Positions 1-8,603 of a stretch of 64,000 nt of DNA are shown piece by piece. Source of the stretch: Paenibacillus tritici (GTDB lineage: Bacteria > Bacillota > Bacilli > Paenibacillales > Paenibacillaceae); assembly GCF_013204885.1 (NCBI RefSeq), contig NZ_JABMKX010000016.1, positions 62,001 through 126,000 of the forward strand. The letters run 5' to 3'. Below the pieces are notes generated by a model, which worked only from the letters and a program-made list of their open reading frames with translations, did no database searches and was not told where the DNA came from. Numbering within the stretch: the stretch's first letter is position 1; the number at the start of each line of letters is the position of its first letter. Position numbers and translations under genes: made by a program.

Positions 1-29
1 GTAGTAAACTTACACAAAGGAGATTCCCT

Positions 30-920
30 ATGAGAAAAACTCTGCGCATGCAACGTGGCTCGGGACAGCAAATCGTATTTCTCGGCCCCTGTCTGCTCTT
101 CTTCCTGACCATTGTGGTCACCCCGTTCTTCCTTGGCTTCTACTATTCTTCCACCGACTGGAACGGGCTCGATCTGGACAAAGCAGTCTGGACAGGCGCG
201 GCCAACTGGAGACGGATTTTTACGAATGACGACAAGTTCTGGGAGTCCCTGGTCTTCACCCTCCGCTTCACCGTGGTCTCGGTTGTGGCTGCCAATGTTC
301 TGGCGCTGCTGCTTGCCTTCATTCTGATGACAACGCTGAAGACCAAGAAGCTGCTCCGCACCGTGTTTTTCATGCCCAATGTAATCGGCGGCATCCTGCT
401 CGGCTACATCTGGCAGTTCATCTTCACCAAGGGCTTCGCCACGATCGGCGAGCTTACCGGAATCTCGTTCTTCCAGCTGCCTTGGCTGGGGACTCCCGGC
501 ACAGGATTCTGGGGTCTGGTCATCGTGTTCGTCTGGCAGACTGCCGGATACATGATGGTCATCTATATCGCGGCGCTGGCCGGTATTCCGAAGGATCTGA
601 TCGAAGCGGCCAAAATTGACGGCGCCCGTGCCCCTCAGCTGTTCAAGAGCGTCTATGTCCCGCTGATTATGCCGGCGATCACGATCTGCCTGTTCCTGAC
701 GACCTCCAATGCGTTCAAGATGTTCGACCTTAACCTGTCGCTGACCAAAGGCGGGCCGGGCACCTCGACCCAGTCGCTGGCTTATAACATTTATGCGGAG
801 GCGCTGATCAACAACCGTTATGGACTCGGCACAGCCAAAGCACTGCTCTTCTTCGCCGCCGTTTCCCTGATCACGGTCACACAGGTCTGGCTTACCAAAA
901 GAAAAGAGGTGTCCGCCTAA
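30..920 (+). CDS. Sugar ABC transporter permease (MalF/UgpA type)
   Basis: Inner-membrane permease of a carbohydrate ABC importer. The 296-residue protein has about six hydrophobic segments, the first at residues 14-37. The EAA loop that docks the ATPase begins near residue 192 (EAAKIDGARAP). The start is set by AAAGGAG about 8 bases before the ATG. The stop overlaps the start of the next permease by one base (TAATG), so the two are translationally coupled. The binding-protein gene follows at 1914. No ATPase gene is nearby; by analogy with other Bacillales importers, a shared MsmX-type ATPase encoded elsewhere probably drives it. Family is firm; the sugar cannot be read from sequence. Genes upstream of the window edge may belong to the same operon. 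Confidence 0.93.
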   Translation: MRKTLRMQRGSGQQIVFLGPCLLFFLTIVVTPFFLGFYYSSTDWNGLDLDKAVWTGAANWRRIFTNDDKFWESLVFTLRFTVVSVVAANVLALLLAFILMTTLKTKKLLRTVFFMPNVIGGILLGYIWQFIFTKGFATIGELTGISFFQLPWLGTPGTGFWGLVIVFVWQTAGYMMVIYIAALAGIPKDLIEAAKIDGARAPQLFKSVYVPLIMPAITICLFLTTSNAFKMFDLNLSLTKGGPGTSTQSLAYNIYAEALINNRYGLGTAKALLFFAAVSLITVTQVWLTKRKEVSA

Positions 921-1756
921 TGAACAGCAGCAGATACCGTCCCAGAAACTTCGTTCTCGAAATTGCCGCCATTCTGCTGGCTATTGTGTTCCTGTCGCCT
1001 TTTTACCTCGTCTTGAGCAATTCCGTGAAGGGGCTGAAGGACATCCTGACCGACGCCGCTTCCTGGCCGCAGGTGTTCCACTGGGATAATTATTCCAAGG
1101 TCTGGAAGGCGATCGACTTCCCGCAGGCTTTCCTGAATTCTCTGCAAATCACGATCCTGAGCGTCATCTTCATTGTCCTGTTCAGCTCGATGGCCGCCTA
1201 TCAGATTGTGCGTAAGCCTACGCGCTTCAACTCCTTCGTGTTCCTGCTGCTGGTCTCGGCAATGATCATTCCGTTCCAGTCGCTGATGCTGCAATTGGTC
1301 CGGGTGACCAGTATTCTGGAGCTTCGCGGAGAATTGTACGGTATTGTGGCCTGTTATCTCGGCTTCGGGATGCCGCTGTCCGTCTTCCTGTTCCACGGAT
1401 TCATCAAGACCGTGCCTCTGGAGCTGGAGGAAGCGGCGCGGGTGGACGGCTCCAATCCGTACGGCGTCTTCTTCCGGATCGTATTCCCGCTGCTGATGCC
1501 GATTATTGTAACGGTCATCATCCTGAATACCCTGTGGATCTGGAATGACTACCTGCTGCCCGTACTCGTTATCGGGGGAAACAAGGACCTGACTACCCTT
1601 CCGGTAGCTGTAACCAAGTTCTTCGGACAATATACCAAGAAGTGGGACCTGGCCCTCGCGGGTCTCGTTATGGCAATCACGCCGATCCTCTTGTTCTTCC
1701 TGTCGCTCCAGCGTTATATTGTTGAAGGTGTAACGTCAGGCTCTATTAAGGGATGA
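920..1756 (+). CDS. Carbohydrate ABC transporter permease (MalG/UgpE type)
   Basis: Second permease of the importer, 278 residues, partner of the gene it overlaps by one base. It has the short cytoplasmic N-terminus, about six membrane segments and an EAA loop near residue 171 (EAARVDGSNPYG) typical of MalG-like subunits. The C-terminus ends in VEGVTSGSIKG; the common family ending VEG(I/V)..G..KG is also seen in the other two MalG-like genes of this window. It probably forms a heterodimer with the upstream MalF-like protein. A strong stem-loop lies between this gene and the binding-protein gene. A long antisense open frame over this gene is a coding shadow. Confidence 0.93.
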   Translation: MNSSRYRPRNFVLEIAAILLAIVFLSPFYLVLSNSVKGLKDILTDAASWPQVFHWDNYSKVWKAIDFPQAFLNSLQITILSVIFIVLFSSMAAYQIVRKPTRFNSFVFLLLVSAMIIPFQSLMLQLVRVTSILELRGELYGIVACYLGFGMPLSVFLFHGFIKTVPLELEEAARVDGSNPYGVFFRIVFPLLMPIIVTVIILNTLWIWNDYLLPVLVIGGNKDLTTLPVAVTKFFGQYTKKWDLALAGLVMAITPILLFFLSLQRYIVEGVTSGSIKG

Positions 1757-1794
1757 TCCCGTTTCATAATATGGAAAGACCGCCACTACAGGAT

Positions 1795-1818
1795 GTTGCA
1801 AGGGTCGCCCCTTGCAAC
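1795..1818 (+). promoter_or_regulatory. Stem-loop between permease and binding-protein genes
   Basis: A perfect 10-bp inverted repeat (GTTGCAAGGG / CCCTTGCAAC) closes a 4-base loop. It is not followed by a run of T, so it is not a standard terminator. In sugar importers such hairpins can protect an mRNA end and raise binding-protein expression relative to the permeases. That role is inferred here. Confidence 0.6.
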
Positions 1819-1913
1819 AATATCCACCTTTTCGAGCAAAATATGAAGTGTAAGTCCACTCTCATTTGCCTTACGATCTAGTTGCAGGAACCACAGACCA
1901 GGGAGGTTATTCT

Positions 1914-3230
1914 ATGACAAGAAAGTTCGCGTTCATTATGGCAACCGTTTGCACCCTCATTATCGCAGGTTGCGGGAACAGCGGCAATACGAATTCCGCA
2001 GGCAATGGTAACGCAGATAAGGCTCCTAACGCGTCAACCGAAACGACAACACCGGATGCAGGCAAAGCGCCTGCCAAGGATGTTACGATCAAGATGTTCC
2101 AGTTCAAGGTGGAAATTGCCGAGCAGCTGAATGCACTCGCCGAAGAATATGAGAAAGAGACCGGAGTGAAGGTCGAAGTGGAAACGCATGGCGGCGGTGA
2201 AGATTACGGCGCGCTGCTTAAAGCGGAGATTGCGTCCGGGTCTGAGCCTGAAATTTTCAATAACGGAGGTTATATTGCCCTCGCCCCTTATATGGACCGT
2301 GCCACCGATCTGAGCAATGAGCCTTGGGCCAAGGATCTGATCCCCACAGCCAAAACACCGGCAACGGTGGACGGCAAGCTCTATGGTATGCCTATGAACG
2401 TAGAAGGCTACGGGCTGATCTACAACAAGGATCTGTTCGCCAAAGCCGGTATTACGGAAGAACCTAAGACCCTCCCGCAGCTAAAGGACGCCGTAGCCAA
2501 GCTAAAGACCGCTGGTATTACACCGTTTGAAGCCACCAATGAATGGTGGTCGATGGGGATTCACCTGGTCAACGTAGGGATGGCGCACCAGCCTGATCCG
2601 AAGCAGTTCATCGACGATGTGAAGGCGGGAAAACAGACGATCAAAGGCAACGCAGTGTTCAAGCAGTGGCTTGATCTCGTGGATGTCATCTTCGACAATG
2701 CCCAGGACAATAAGATGACTACCGATTATGCTACCCAGGTGGCTGAATTCGCCTCCGGGAAGGCCGCAATGATGCTGCAGGGCAACTGGACGCAAGGCGA
2801 TATCGACAAAATCGACCCTGCACTGAACCTGGGCCTTCTCCCGCTTCCGATCAGCGGTGAAGAAGGCACCATTCTGGTAGGCGTGCCTAACAACTATATC
2901 GTGAACAGCAAATCCGCCCATCCGGAAGAAGCCAAAGCCTTCCTGAACTGGCTGGTAAGTTCGGAAACCGGCCAGAAGTATCTGACCAAGGAGTTCAAGT
3001 TCATCCCGGCTGAAACCAACATTACCACTGACGCGGCCGACATCGGGCAGGTTGCCGTTGCCGTGCAGGAGAAATCCGCCACCGCTCTCGGCTGGAACTG
3101 GGATATGTTCCCTGACGGAGTCACTCAGGGCTTCGGCGCCGCGATGCAGGAATACCTGGGCGGCCAGCTGAGCCATGATCAGCTGCTGGAGAAGCTGGAT
3201 AAAGCGGTGCAGGATATTGTGAAGCAATAG
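1914..3230 (+). CDS. Extracellular sugar-binding lipoprotein
   Basis: Solute-binding protein (family 1) of the importer, 438 residues from the ATG at 1914. That start has GGGAGG 8 bases upstream and gives a proper lipoprotein signal: positively charged N-terminus, hydrophobic stretch and lipobox LIIAGC with Cys at residue 20. A TTG 48 bases earlier would spoil the signal. After a low-complexity Ser/Thr/Asn/Ala linker come the two-lobed binding-protein features, including the GKAAMMLQGNW segment common in this family. It would be anchored outside the membrane and deliver sugar to the permeases just upstream. Having the binding protein last in the operon is unusual; the other two clusters here put it first. 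Substrate unknown. Confidence 0.92.
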   Translation: MTRKFAFIMATVCTLIIAGCGNSGNTNSAGNGNADKAPNASTETTTPDAGKAPAKDVTIKMFQFKVEIAEQLNALAEEYEKETGVKVEVETHGGGEDYGALLKAEIASGSEPEIFNNGGYIALAPYMDRATDLSNEPWAKDLIPTAKTPATVDGKLYGMPMNVEGYGLIYNKDLFAKAGITEEPKTLPQLKDAVAKLKTAGITPFEATNEWWSMGIHLVNVGMAHQPDPKQFIDDVKAGKQTIKGNAVFKQWLDLVDVIFDNAQDNKMTTDYATQVAEFASGKAAMMLQGNWTQGDIDKIDPALNLGLLPLPISGEEGTILVGVPNNYIVNSKSAHPEEAKAFLNWLVSSETGQKYLTKEFKFIPAETNITTDAADIGQVAVAVQEKSATALGWNWDMFPDGVTQGFGAAMQEYLGGQLSHDQLLEKLDKAVQDIVKQ

Positions 3231-3569
3231 GAATTAGTTGTTTCGTTTGAAATTCAGGGGTGTCTTCAACGGCCATAATTGGCTGGGGAGGCGCCCTGTT
3301 TGTTTATTGAGTGTAGGGGCTGCGTTACATCGACGCTCGGTGAGCACGCTACGCAAACGGAACGTTGTTCCAATCGCTGTTGTGTCCAGATTTTTTTATT
3401 TTTTACCTTAGCGGTGAAAATCCGGACACAAAGGCGAACGCTCCGCTTTTCCACAATCCTTCCGTCCGCTCCGCTGATTGAGAGGGGGAGTAACGAAAAT
3501 ATACACCTAAACCTACATCTACACCTATATCTAACCTACCCCCACCTGATCCTGATTCAGCCTCAGGTG
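3231..3569. other. Non-coding stretch with a dispersed intergenic motif
   Basis: No gene is supported. At 3351-3400 there is an element containing CGTTGTTCCAATCG followed by TGTGTCCAGA and a T-rich stretch. A matching GGACACA about 45 bases further on can pair with TGTGTCC to form a weak stem. The GTTGTTCCAATCG core recurs at about 15240 in another intergenic region. The stretch ends in AC-rich sequence leading into the 51-bp repeat array. Confidence 0.5.
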
Positions 3570-3926
3570 GGGGTGCACTTTTGCTCTTCATTTACGCCTG
3601 CCGCCCAGTTTCGGCACATTCAGGTGCACTTTTGCTCCTCCTTCTCGCCTGCCGCCCACTTCCAGCGCATTCAGGTGCACTATTGCTCCTCCTTCTCGCT
3701 CGCCGCCCGCTTTTGGCACATTCAGGTGCACTATTGCTCCTCCTTCTCGCTCGCCGCCCACTTTCAGCGCATTCAGGTGCACTTTTGCTCTTCATTCACG
3801 CCTGCCGCCCGCTTCCGGCGGATTCAGAGGGATTTATCCCTCTGATTTGCTCGCTCCGCCCGCTTCCGGCGGACTCAGAGGGATTTATCCCTCTGAGTTG
3901 CACGCTCCGCCTACTTTCGGCGGATT
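3570..3926. repeat. Tandem array of seven 51-bp repeats
   Basis: Units begin at 3570, 3621, 3672, 3723, 3774, 3825 and 3876, exactly 51 bases apart. Units 1-5 share a first half like CAGGTGCACTTTTGCTC and a second half like CGCCTGCCGCCCACTTCC. In units 6-7 the first half is replaced by CAGAGGGATTTATCCCTCTG, itself an 8-bp inverted repeat, while the second half is kept. The unit is therefore modular, with halves of about 25 and 26 bases. Since 51 is a multiple of 3 the array stays open in several frames, but there is no convincing start site, so it is treated as non-coding. Confidence 0.9.
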
Positions 3927-4078
3927 CAGCTACTACACAGAAATGATTAGTTAGTTTAAGAACAGCGCCCACACCCCACGCAACGTTCGCTCACTCTCCA
4001 TCCAACCTACCGCCCAACCTACCATCTACCATCTACCATCTACCCTCTACCATCTAACCTACCGCCACCCTAAGAAAT
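3927..4078. other. Low-complexity intergenic sequence
   Basis: No gene seen. The stretch holds a short run of heptamer-like repeats (CTACCAT and variants) at about 4015-4065, just before the hairpin that follows the oxidoreductase gene. Confidence 0.5.
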
Positions 4079-4131
4079 AGAGGGCTATCCCCATCAGCCT
4101 TTTTTCATGGCCAATGTCGGGACAGCCCTCT
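4079..4131 (-). terminator. Hairpin downstream of the oxidoreductase gene
   Basis: Thirteen-base arms AGAGGGCTATCCC and GGGACAGCCCTCT pair with one mismatch around a 27-base loop. It lies 25 bases past the stop of the minus-strand oxidoreductase. There is no good T-run on either side, so it is a probable but not classical transcript end. Confidence 0.5.
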
Positions 4132-4155
4132 AAGTGGTTCAGGGATTAGGCTCTT

Positions 4156-6472
4156 CTATTCATAGCAGCGAACTTCATATACAGCCGCAGAAGGGTCGCC
4201 GTTGGTAGCTTCAATCACAATCCGCAGTTTCTGGGTCCGAATGGAGCCGGGCAGCTTGTGGCGTACATGGCGCTGGTAATTATTCACGGCATGAATGACA
4301 TCGTTCCACGCTCCGCCCGTCCAGGACTGGATACGGTAATCCTTGGCACACTGCGGATCACGGTAAAACGGGCCGTAGGCATGATACTCCCGGAACAAAT
4401 GCCCGGCAAAGGTAATCTCTACTGTACCTATTTCTTGTTCGCTCTCCCAAGTTAGCTGAATCCACTGCGGTAACGGCTGCACGGGGTCGGAGCGCCAGAG
4501 GTTGGTGTACCGGTAAGGCCGGTTGACCCCGCTGACAATATTGCCTGCGCCGAACGGCTGCTGCGGGGGAGTGATACGGTAGCTCATCGTCATACCTTTC
4601 TCGAAGCGCCGCATTCTGCCGCCGCCCATCTCGAAGGCGCTGATGTGGCCGGGGATAATCGTGCCCGCCGCATGCCAGATGACCTGGGGATTCGCGGCCA
4701 GATCCAGCCGGACATACCTGCCCGGCTTCAATCCCTCTGCGGCTCCGGCCGGGCTGGCCCATTCGATCCAGTGCCTTCCCCCCCTGGGGAACGGTCAGTG
4801 TACAGGAGGCCAGCCGACCCTCCTCCGGCTCCGAGCGGTAGTCCCAGATATGGTCCACCTGGAGCAGCACCGCGTCCACCTCCTGCGGCTGATCCGTGAG
4901 GTTGCTCAGGCAGACCGCCAGGCTGTCGAGCTGCGGAGAGGACACTGCGATCCACTGGCCGCGTCTTCTGAGCAGCCGTTCATCCTCCCCGCTCCAATCC
5001 TTGCGGTCATTCCATTCGCTCAGCTTCGGTAGGGCAGTCCCGGTCTCCGGCCCTGCGCCGTAGACCAGCACCTCGCTGCTGGCGGTGACCGCAGCCTGCC
5101 GGGCCAGATCACCCGCATCGCGGTTCTCCACATTCGGCAGGAAGCAGCCGTCGCGCAGCAGCGTCTGCTGCAATTCCTGCATCGCATCAGTGGTAACCGC
5201 CTTGATGCCTATTCCTTTCCTCAAGGCAATGGCCGCCGCTGTCCCCGCAGCCTGGCCCATCAGTGCGCATGTGGCCATGACGCGCACAGTCCCCAGCGCG
5301 GCATGCGTCACGCTGACATTGCGGCCGGCCATCATCAGATTATCCACATCCCGGGCCAGCATGATCCGGAAGGGGATGCCATACGGGCCGCAGTAGCTTT
5401 TGATTGCATATTCTGAAGTCTGGTTATAGCCCTCTGAGCTGGCATGTTCACTGGTGGCGGCCAGCAGGCCGCCCGGAGTGTGCAGATCCAGGAACCAGCC
5501 GCCGTAGGCGATCTCGTCCTCGAACACCTTGCGGTTCACCGGATCATGCTCGGTCATGAAATATTCGCCCATAATCCGCCGGCTCTCCCGCTTGCCCGGC
5601 ACCTGCCCGATCCAGTCCAGCGCGTAGTTCGCTGCAAGCTCCTTAGTCTTGGGATCGCGGTTCTTGATCCAGTCCCAGATGCCCAGCGTATGCTTGGTCA
5701 GCTCATGCCGGATATCCTCGGCCTCTGTAATCGTATGCCAGGGCACTCCGATCTCGATCCACCAGTATCCGCTGCGGACATCGTAGGGTATCCGCCCCTG
5801 GTCATAGAAATAAGCCGCATCCTCATATGAAGTCGCCCAAGCCGGAGCGGTAAAAGGAACCGGCCGCCCCATATCCTTGGCCTTGAAATGAATCGAGTTC
5901 CCCATCGTGTCCCCGCTCGCCAGCCCGGGCGCATGAGGCTCATTGAACTCCTCCCGCCCTTCTGTGCCCATTCTCCACTCACAGCCTGCGAGATCGGCAA
6001 TCACGCCATCGCCGGTACAATCAATGAATAGATCAGCCGCGATCTCTATATTCGTCTCTGCATTGGCGACCCGCGCCAGGATAGATTGAATCGCCCTGTC
6101 CTCCTTCATCACTACCTCATGGACCGAGGTATTCAGATGAAAGGACAGATTCGGTGTACTCACGGCCATATCGTACATCGTCATATCCCAGACACTGTTC
6201 GTCCAGCCGTTCTCGGTAATCTCCTCATGATTGCGCGCCCGTTCTTCAATAAACAGCTCGGAGATAATCCCGGTCTCCTTCGCATACGTATGAAAGGCCG
6301 CTGCCCCGTGCAGCGTCACCCGAATCTCTGACGAACTGTTGCCCCCGAACACCGGCCGGTCCTGGATCAGGCAGGTCCGTGCCCCGTGCCGGGCGGCGGC
6401 AACGGCTGCACAGAATCCGGCCATCCCTCCGCCGATTACTACGAACTCATACTGCTCCTTAGTGTGAATCAT
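4156..6472 (-). pseudogene. FAD-dependent oxidoreductase, frameshifted at a 7-base homopolymer
   Basis: Would encode about 771 residues. It starts at ATG 6472 behind GGAGGGG, giving a dinucleotide-binding N-terminus (VVIGGGMAGFCAA) and then NSSSEIR. The family is the FAD-dependent oxidoreductases often linked to carbohydrate clusters. The reading frame shifts at a run of seven G on the coding strand (4778-4784, near codon 563). Before it the product reads TLTVPQGG. After it the other frame continues with WASPAGAAEGLKPGRYVRL and a beta-rich, discoidin-like C-terminus ending VYEVRCYE. With six G the protein is continuous. So this is either a recent pseudogene, slippage or phase variation, or a sequencing error. 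It is the last gene of the importer operon and may oxidise the imported sugar; that is inference. Confidence 0.82.
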
Positions 6473-6532
6473 AACGTCATCCCCTCCGTGTTTATAATTA
6501 CAGCTTTTCAGCTCACTAGCTCTTCGTCTCCT

Positions 6533-6647
6533 AGCTTTCCAGCTCTCCAGCTCTCCAGGCTCTCCAGCTCTCCAGCTCTCCAACTCTCCGGCTCTCCAGG
6601 CTCTCCAGCTCTCCGGCTCTCCAGCTCTCCAGCTCTCCAACTCTTCT
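6533..6647. repeat. Degenerate 8-bp tandem repeat
   Basis: About fourteen copies of AGCTCTCC with one-base variants fill the gap between the stop of the permease gene and the oxidoreductase start. On the transcribed strand the unit reads GGAGAGCT, so the mRNA carries many ribosome-binding-like GGAG motifs. The real GGAGGGG at 6481-6487 lies outside the array. The function is unknown; copy number could vary by slippage. Confidence 0.85.
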
Positions 6648-6652
6648 ATGCT

Positions 6653-7492
6653 TCAACCCTTAAGCCCCGTACTGGCAATCCCCTCAACGAACCAGCGCTG
6701 AAAAATGGTAACCACAAGCACCAGCGGTGCCAAGGCCGACACGGAAGCCGCCATAATGAGCGGATAATCCGTACCGTTCTCATCCGTGAAGGTAGTCAGG
6801 CCAAGCGGGATGGTGAACAAATCGCGGTCCCGCAGCAGGATCAGCGGATTCTCATATTCATTCCAGTGCCAGGTGAACGTCAGGATCAGCAGGGTGACCA
6901 GCGCCGGCTTGGTCAGCGGAAGGCAGATCTGCCAGAACATTCGCCAGTATCCGACTCCGTCTACCTTGGCCGCCTCCAGCAGCTCACCGGGCAGCGTACT
7001 GAAGAATTGCCGCATGATGAAGGTACCCAGCACGGTGAACATCCCCGGCAGAATAATCGCCAGATGGGTATTGACCAGGCCCAGGCTGTCGAACAGGATA
7101 AACCGCGGGACAAAGAACACCTGGGCGGGAATAATCATGGTTGCCAGATAGAGCAGGAAGATAGTCTCCTTGCCGCGGAACCGCAGCTTGGCGAAGGCAT
7201 AACCGGCCATGGAGCTGGTAATCAGCGAGCCGAGCACCTGGAAGAAGGTAATCTTGACCGAGTTCTTGTAATACACGCTGAACGAGACGGCCCCGTTCCA
7301 GACCTTCTCATAATTCGCGGTATTCAGCGTATCCGGAATCCATTCGATCGGATAGCGGAACAGCTCCGAGGTGTTCTTGAAGGATGCCGAGAGCATCCAG
7401 AGGAACGGCAGCAGCATCAGTATTCCGATCAGAAGGAATACCGCTGTCATTGATATTTTGGCGGCCAACTTGTAAGCACTGCGCTTGTACAA
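6653..7492 (-). CDS. Carbohydrate ABC transporter permease (MalG type)
   Basis: Inner-membrane permease, 279 residues, with about six hydrophobic segments. The EAA loop is ELLEAAKVDGVGYWRMFWQI in the C-terminal half, followed by LPLTKPAL. The C-terminus VEGIASTGLKG is typical of MalG-like subunits. It starts 18 bases after the upstream permease gene stops and belongs to the minus-strand operon of kinase, regulator, binding protein, permease, permease and oxidoreductase. The family is certain; the substrate is not readable, although the neighbouring oxidoreductase suggests a plant or host-derived sugar. No ATPase gene is present in the cluster. Confidence 0.93.
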   Translation of the reverse strand: MYKRSAYKLAAKISMTAVFLLIGILMLLPFLWMLSASFKNTSELFRYPIEWIPDTLNTANYEKVWNGAVSFSVYYKNSVKITFFQVLGSLITSSMAGYAFAKLRFRGKETIFLLYLATMIIPAQVFFVPRFILFDSLGLVNTHLAIILPGMFTVLGTFIMRQFFSTLPGELLEAAKVDGVGYWRMFWQICLPLTKPALVTLLILTFTWHWNEYENPLILLRDRDLFTIPLGLTTFTDENGTDYPLIMAASVSALAPLVLVVTIFQRWFVEGIASTGLKG

Positions 7493-7510
7493 CTACCTCA
7501 CCCTTCCTCC

Positions 7511-8398
7511 CTAGAATTGATCCTGCCAGCTTCGCTGAGAACGCCACTGCACCAGCGTCACGACGAATATGAAGAGGAACAGCAGCCAGGACACCGTAGC
7601 CCCGTAGCTCATATTCCGCAGCTCAAAGGCCTGCTCATAGATATACAGCGCAAGCACGCTGGAGGACCGCATCGGACCGCCGTTCGTCATCACCTGCACA
7701 GAGGCAAATACCTGGAAGGATGAAATAATCAGCGTAACCGCCGTCAAAAAAGTAGTCGGCTTCAGCATCGGCACAGTAATGTGCAGAAAGCTTTTCAGCC
7801 CGCTGGCTCCATCAATCTCTGACGCTTCGTACAAATCCTTGGAAATCCCCTGAATACCGGCCATATACAGAATCATCGCATAGCCGATATACGTCCAGAT
7901 GGTCATGAGGATGATGCCCGCCAGCGACCAGTCCGGACTGGACAGCCAGCCCGGCGGATGGTCTACACCCAGCGCCTTCAGCACCGAGTTAACCGGTCCC
8001 TGGGAAGGATTGTAGAGGACTCTCCAGACCACAGAAATAGCTACAATGCTGCTCATATAAGGCAGAAAAATCATGGTACGGATCGCAGTCTTCAAGTATA
8101 CGAACCTGTTCAATATCACGGCCAGCAGCAGGCCAAGCCCCAGCGCCACCGGTACACTGGTCAAGGAGAAGACCACGTTATGCAGCAGGGATCTCCAGAC
8201 TATAGGGTCTTCCCCAAGCTTGACGATGTTGCCGAGGCCGGCAAAGCTGAAGCCACTCATCCCCTTCAGATAGTCCCAGTCCGTGAAGATAAGGACGAAG
8301 CTGAACACCATAGGGAAGAGGATGAAGGCGGCGAAGCCCAGCAGATTCGGAAGGATAAACAGGTAACCGGCCACATTCTCCCTCGTTTTGTCTCTCAT
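7511..8398 (-). CDS. Sugar ABC transporter permease (MalF type)
   Basis: Permease partner of the MalG-like gene downstream, 295 residues. It has a cytoplasmic N-terminus, a first membrane span near residues 10-35 (GYLFILPNLLGFAAFILFP) and an EAA-type loop YEASEIDGASGLKSFLHIT. A terminator-like hairpin separates it from the binding-protein gene upstream, so it probably receives only part of that gene's transcription. Start at ATG 8398 has AAGGAG 7-8 bases before it. Assignment to the MalF/UgpA group is by sequence pattern and gene order. Confidence 0.93.
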   Translation of the reverse strand: MRDKTRENVAGYLFILPNLLGFAAFILFPMVFSFVLIFTDWDYLKGMSGFSFAGLGNIVKLGEDPIVWRSLLHNVVFSLTSVPVALGLGLLLAVILNRFVYLKTAIRTMIFLPYMSSIVAISVVWRVLYNPSQGPVNSVLKALGVDHPPGWLSSPDWSLAGIILMTIWTYIGYAMILYMAGIQGISKDLYEASEIDGASGLKSFLHITVPMLKPTTFLTAVTLIISSFQVFASVQVMTNGGPMRSSSVLALYIYEQAFELRNMSYGATVSWLLFLFIFVVTLVQWRSQRSWQDQF

Positions 8399-8528
8399 AT
8401 ACTCAACTCCTTATATCCGTATTATAGAGGCGGTACGCTGCTCCCTGAATGTCTTAAACTGTGCTTAAACCGTGATATTCTGTGGTGTTCACTGCTGCTG
8501 ATTCAGCGGGAAATTCTTAGGTTTGCAC

Positions 8529-8559
8529 AAAAAACCGCTCCCGGAAATTCCGGGAACGG
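8529..8559 (-). terminator. Terminator-like hairpin after the binding-protein gene
   Basis: On the minus strand CCGTTCCCGG and CCGGGAGCGG form a 10-bp stem (one G-U pair) with a 5-base loop, followed directly by six T. It lies between the binding protein and its permeases. It therefore looks like a partial terminator that makes binding protein more abundant than the permeases. Confidence 0.75.
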
Positions 8560-8603
8560 CCATGTATCGTATTCATCTGTCTCAGGAGCTGCTGCAGCCA
8601 GAA

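Noticed and set aside
917..1630. Long open frame antisense to the permease gene
   Set aside because: No start site, odd Gln/Asp/Arg-rich composition, and full overlap with a clear permease; it mirrors codon use of the real gene.
3570..3926. CRISPR array
   Set aside because: Repeats are directly adjacent with no unique spacers, and no cas genes are present in the window.
3279..3946. Open frames across the 51-bp array (both strands)
   Set aside because: A 51-bp period keeps any stop-free frame open; no start site or signal supports translation.
6473..6640. N-terminal extension of the FAD oxidoreductase through the 8-mer repeats
   Set aside because: It gives a simple ESWRAG-type repeat before the dinucleotide fold, and a good ribosome-binding site lies at the inner ATG.
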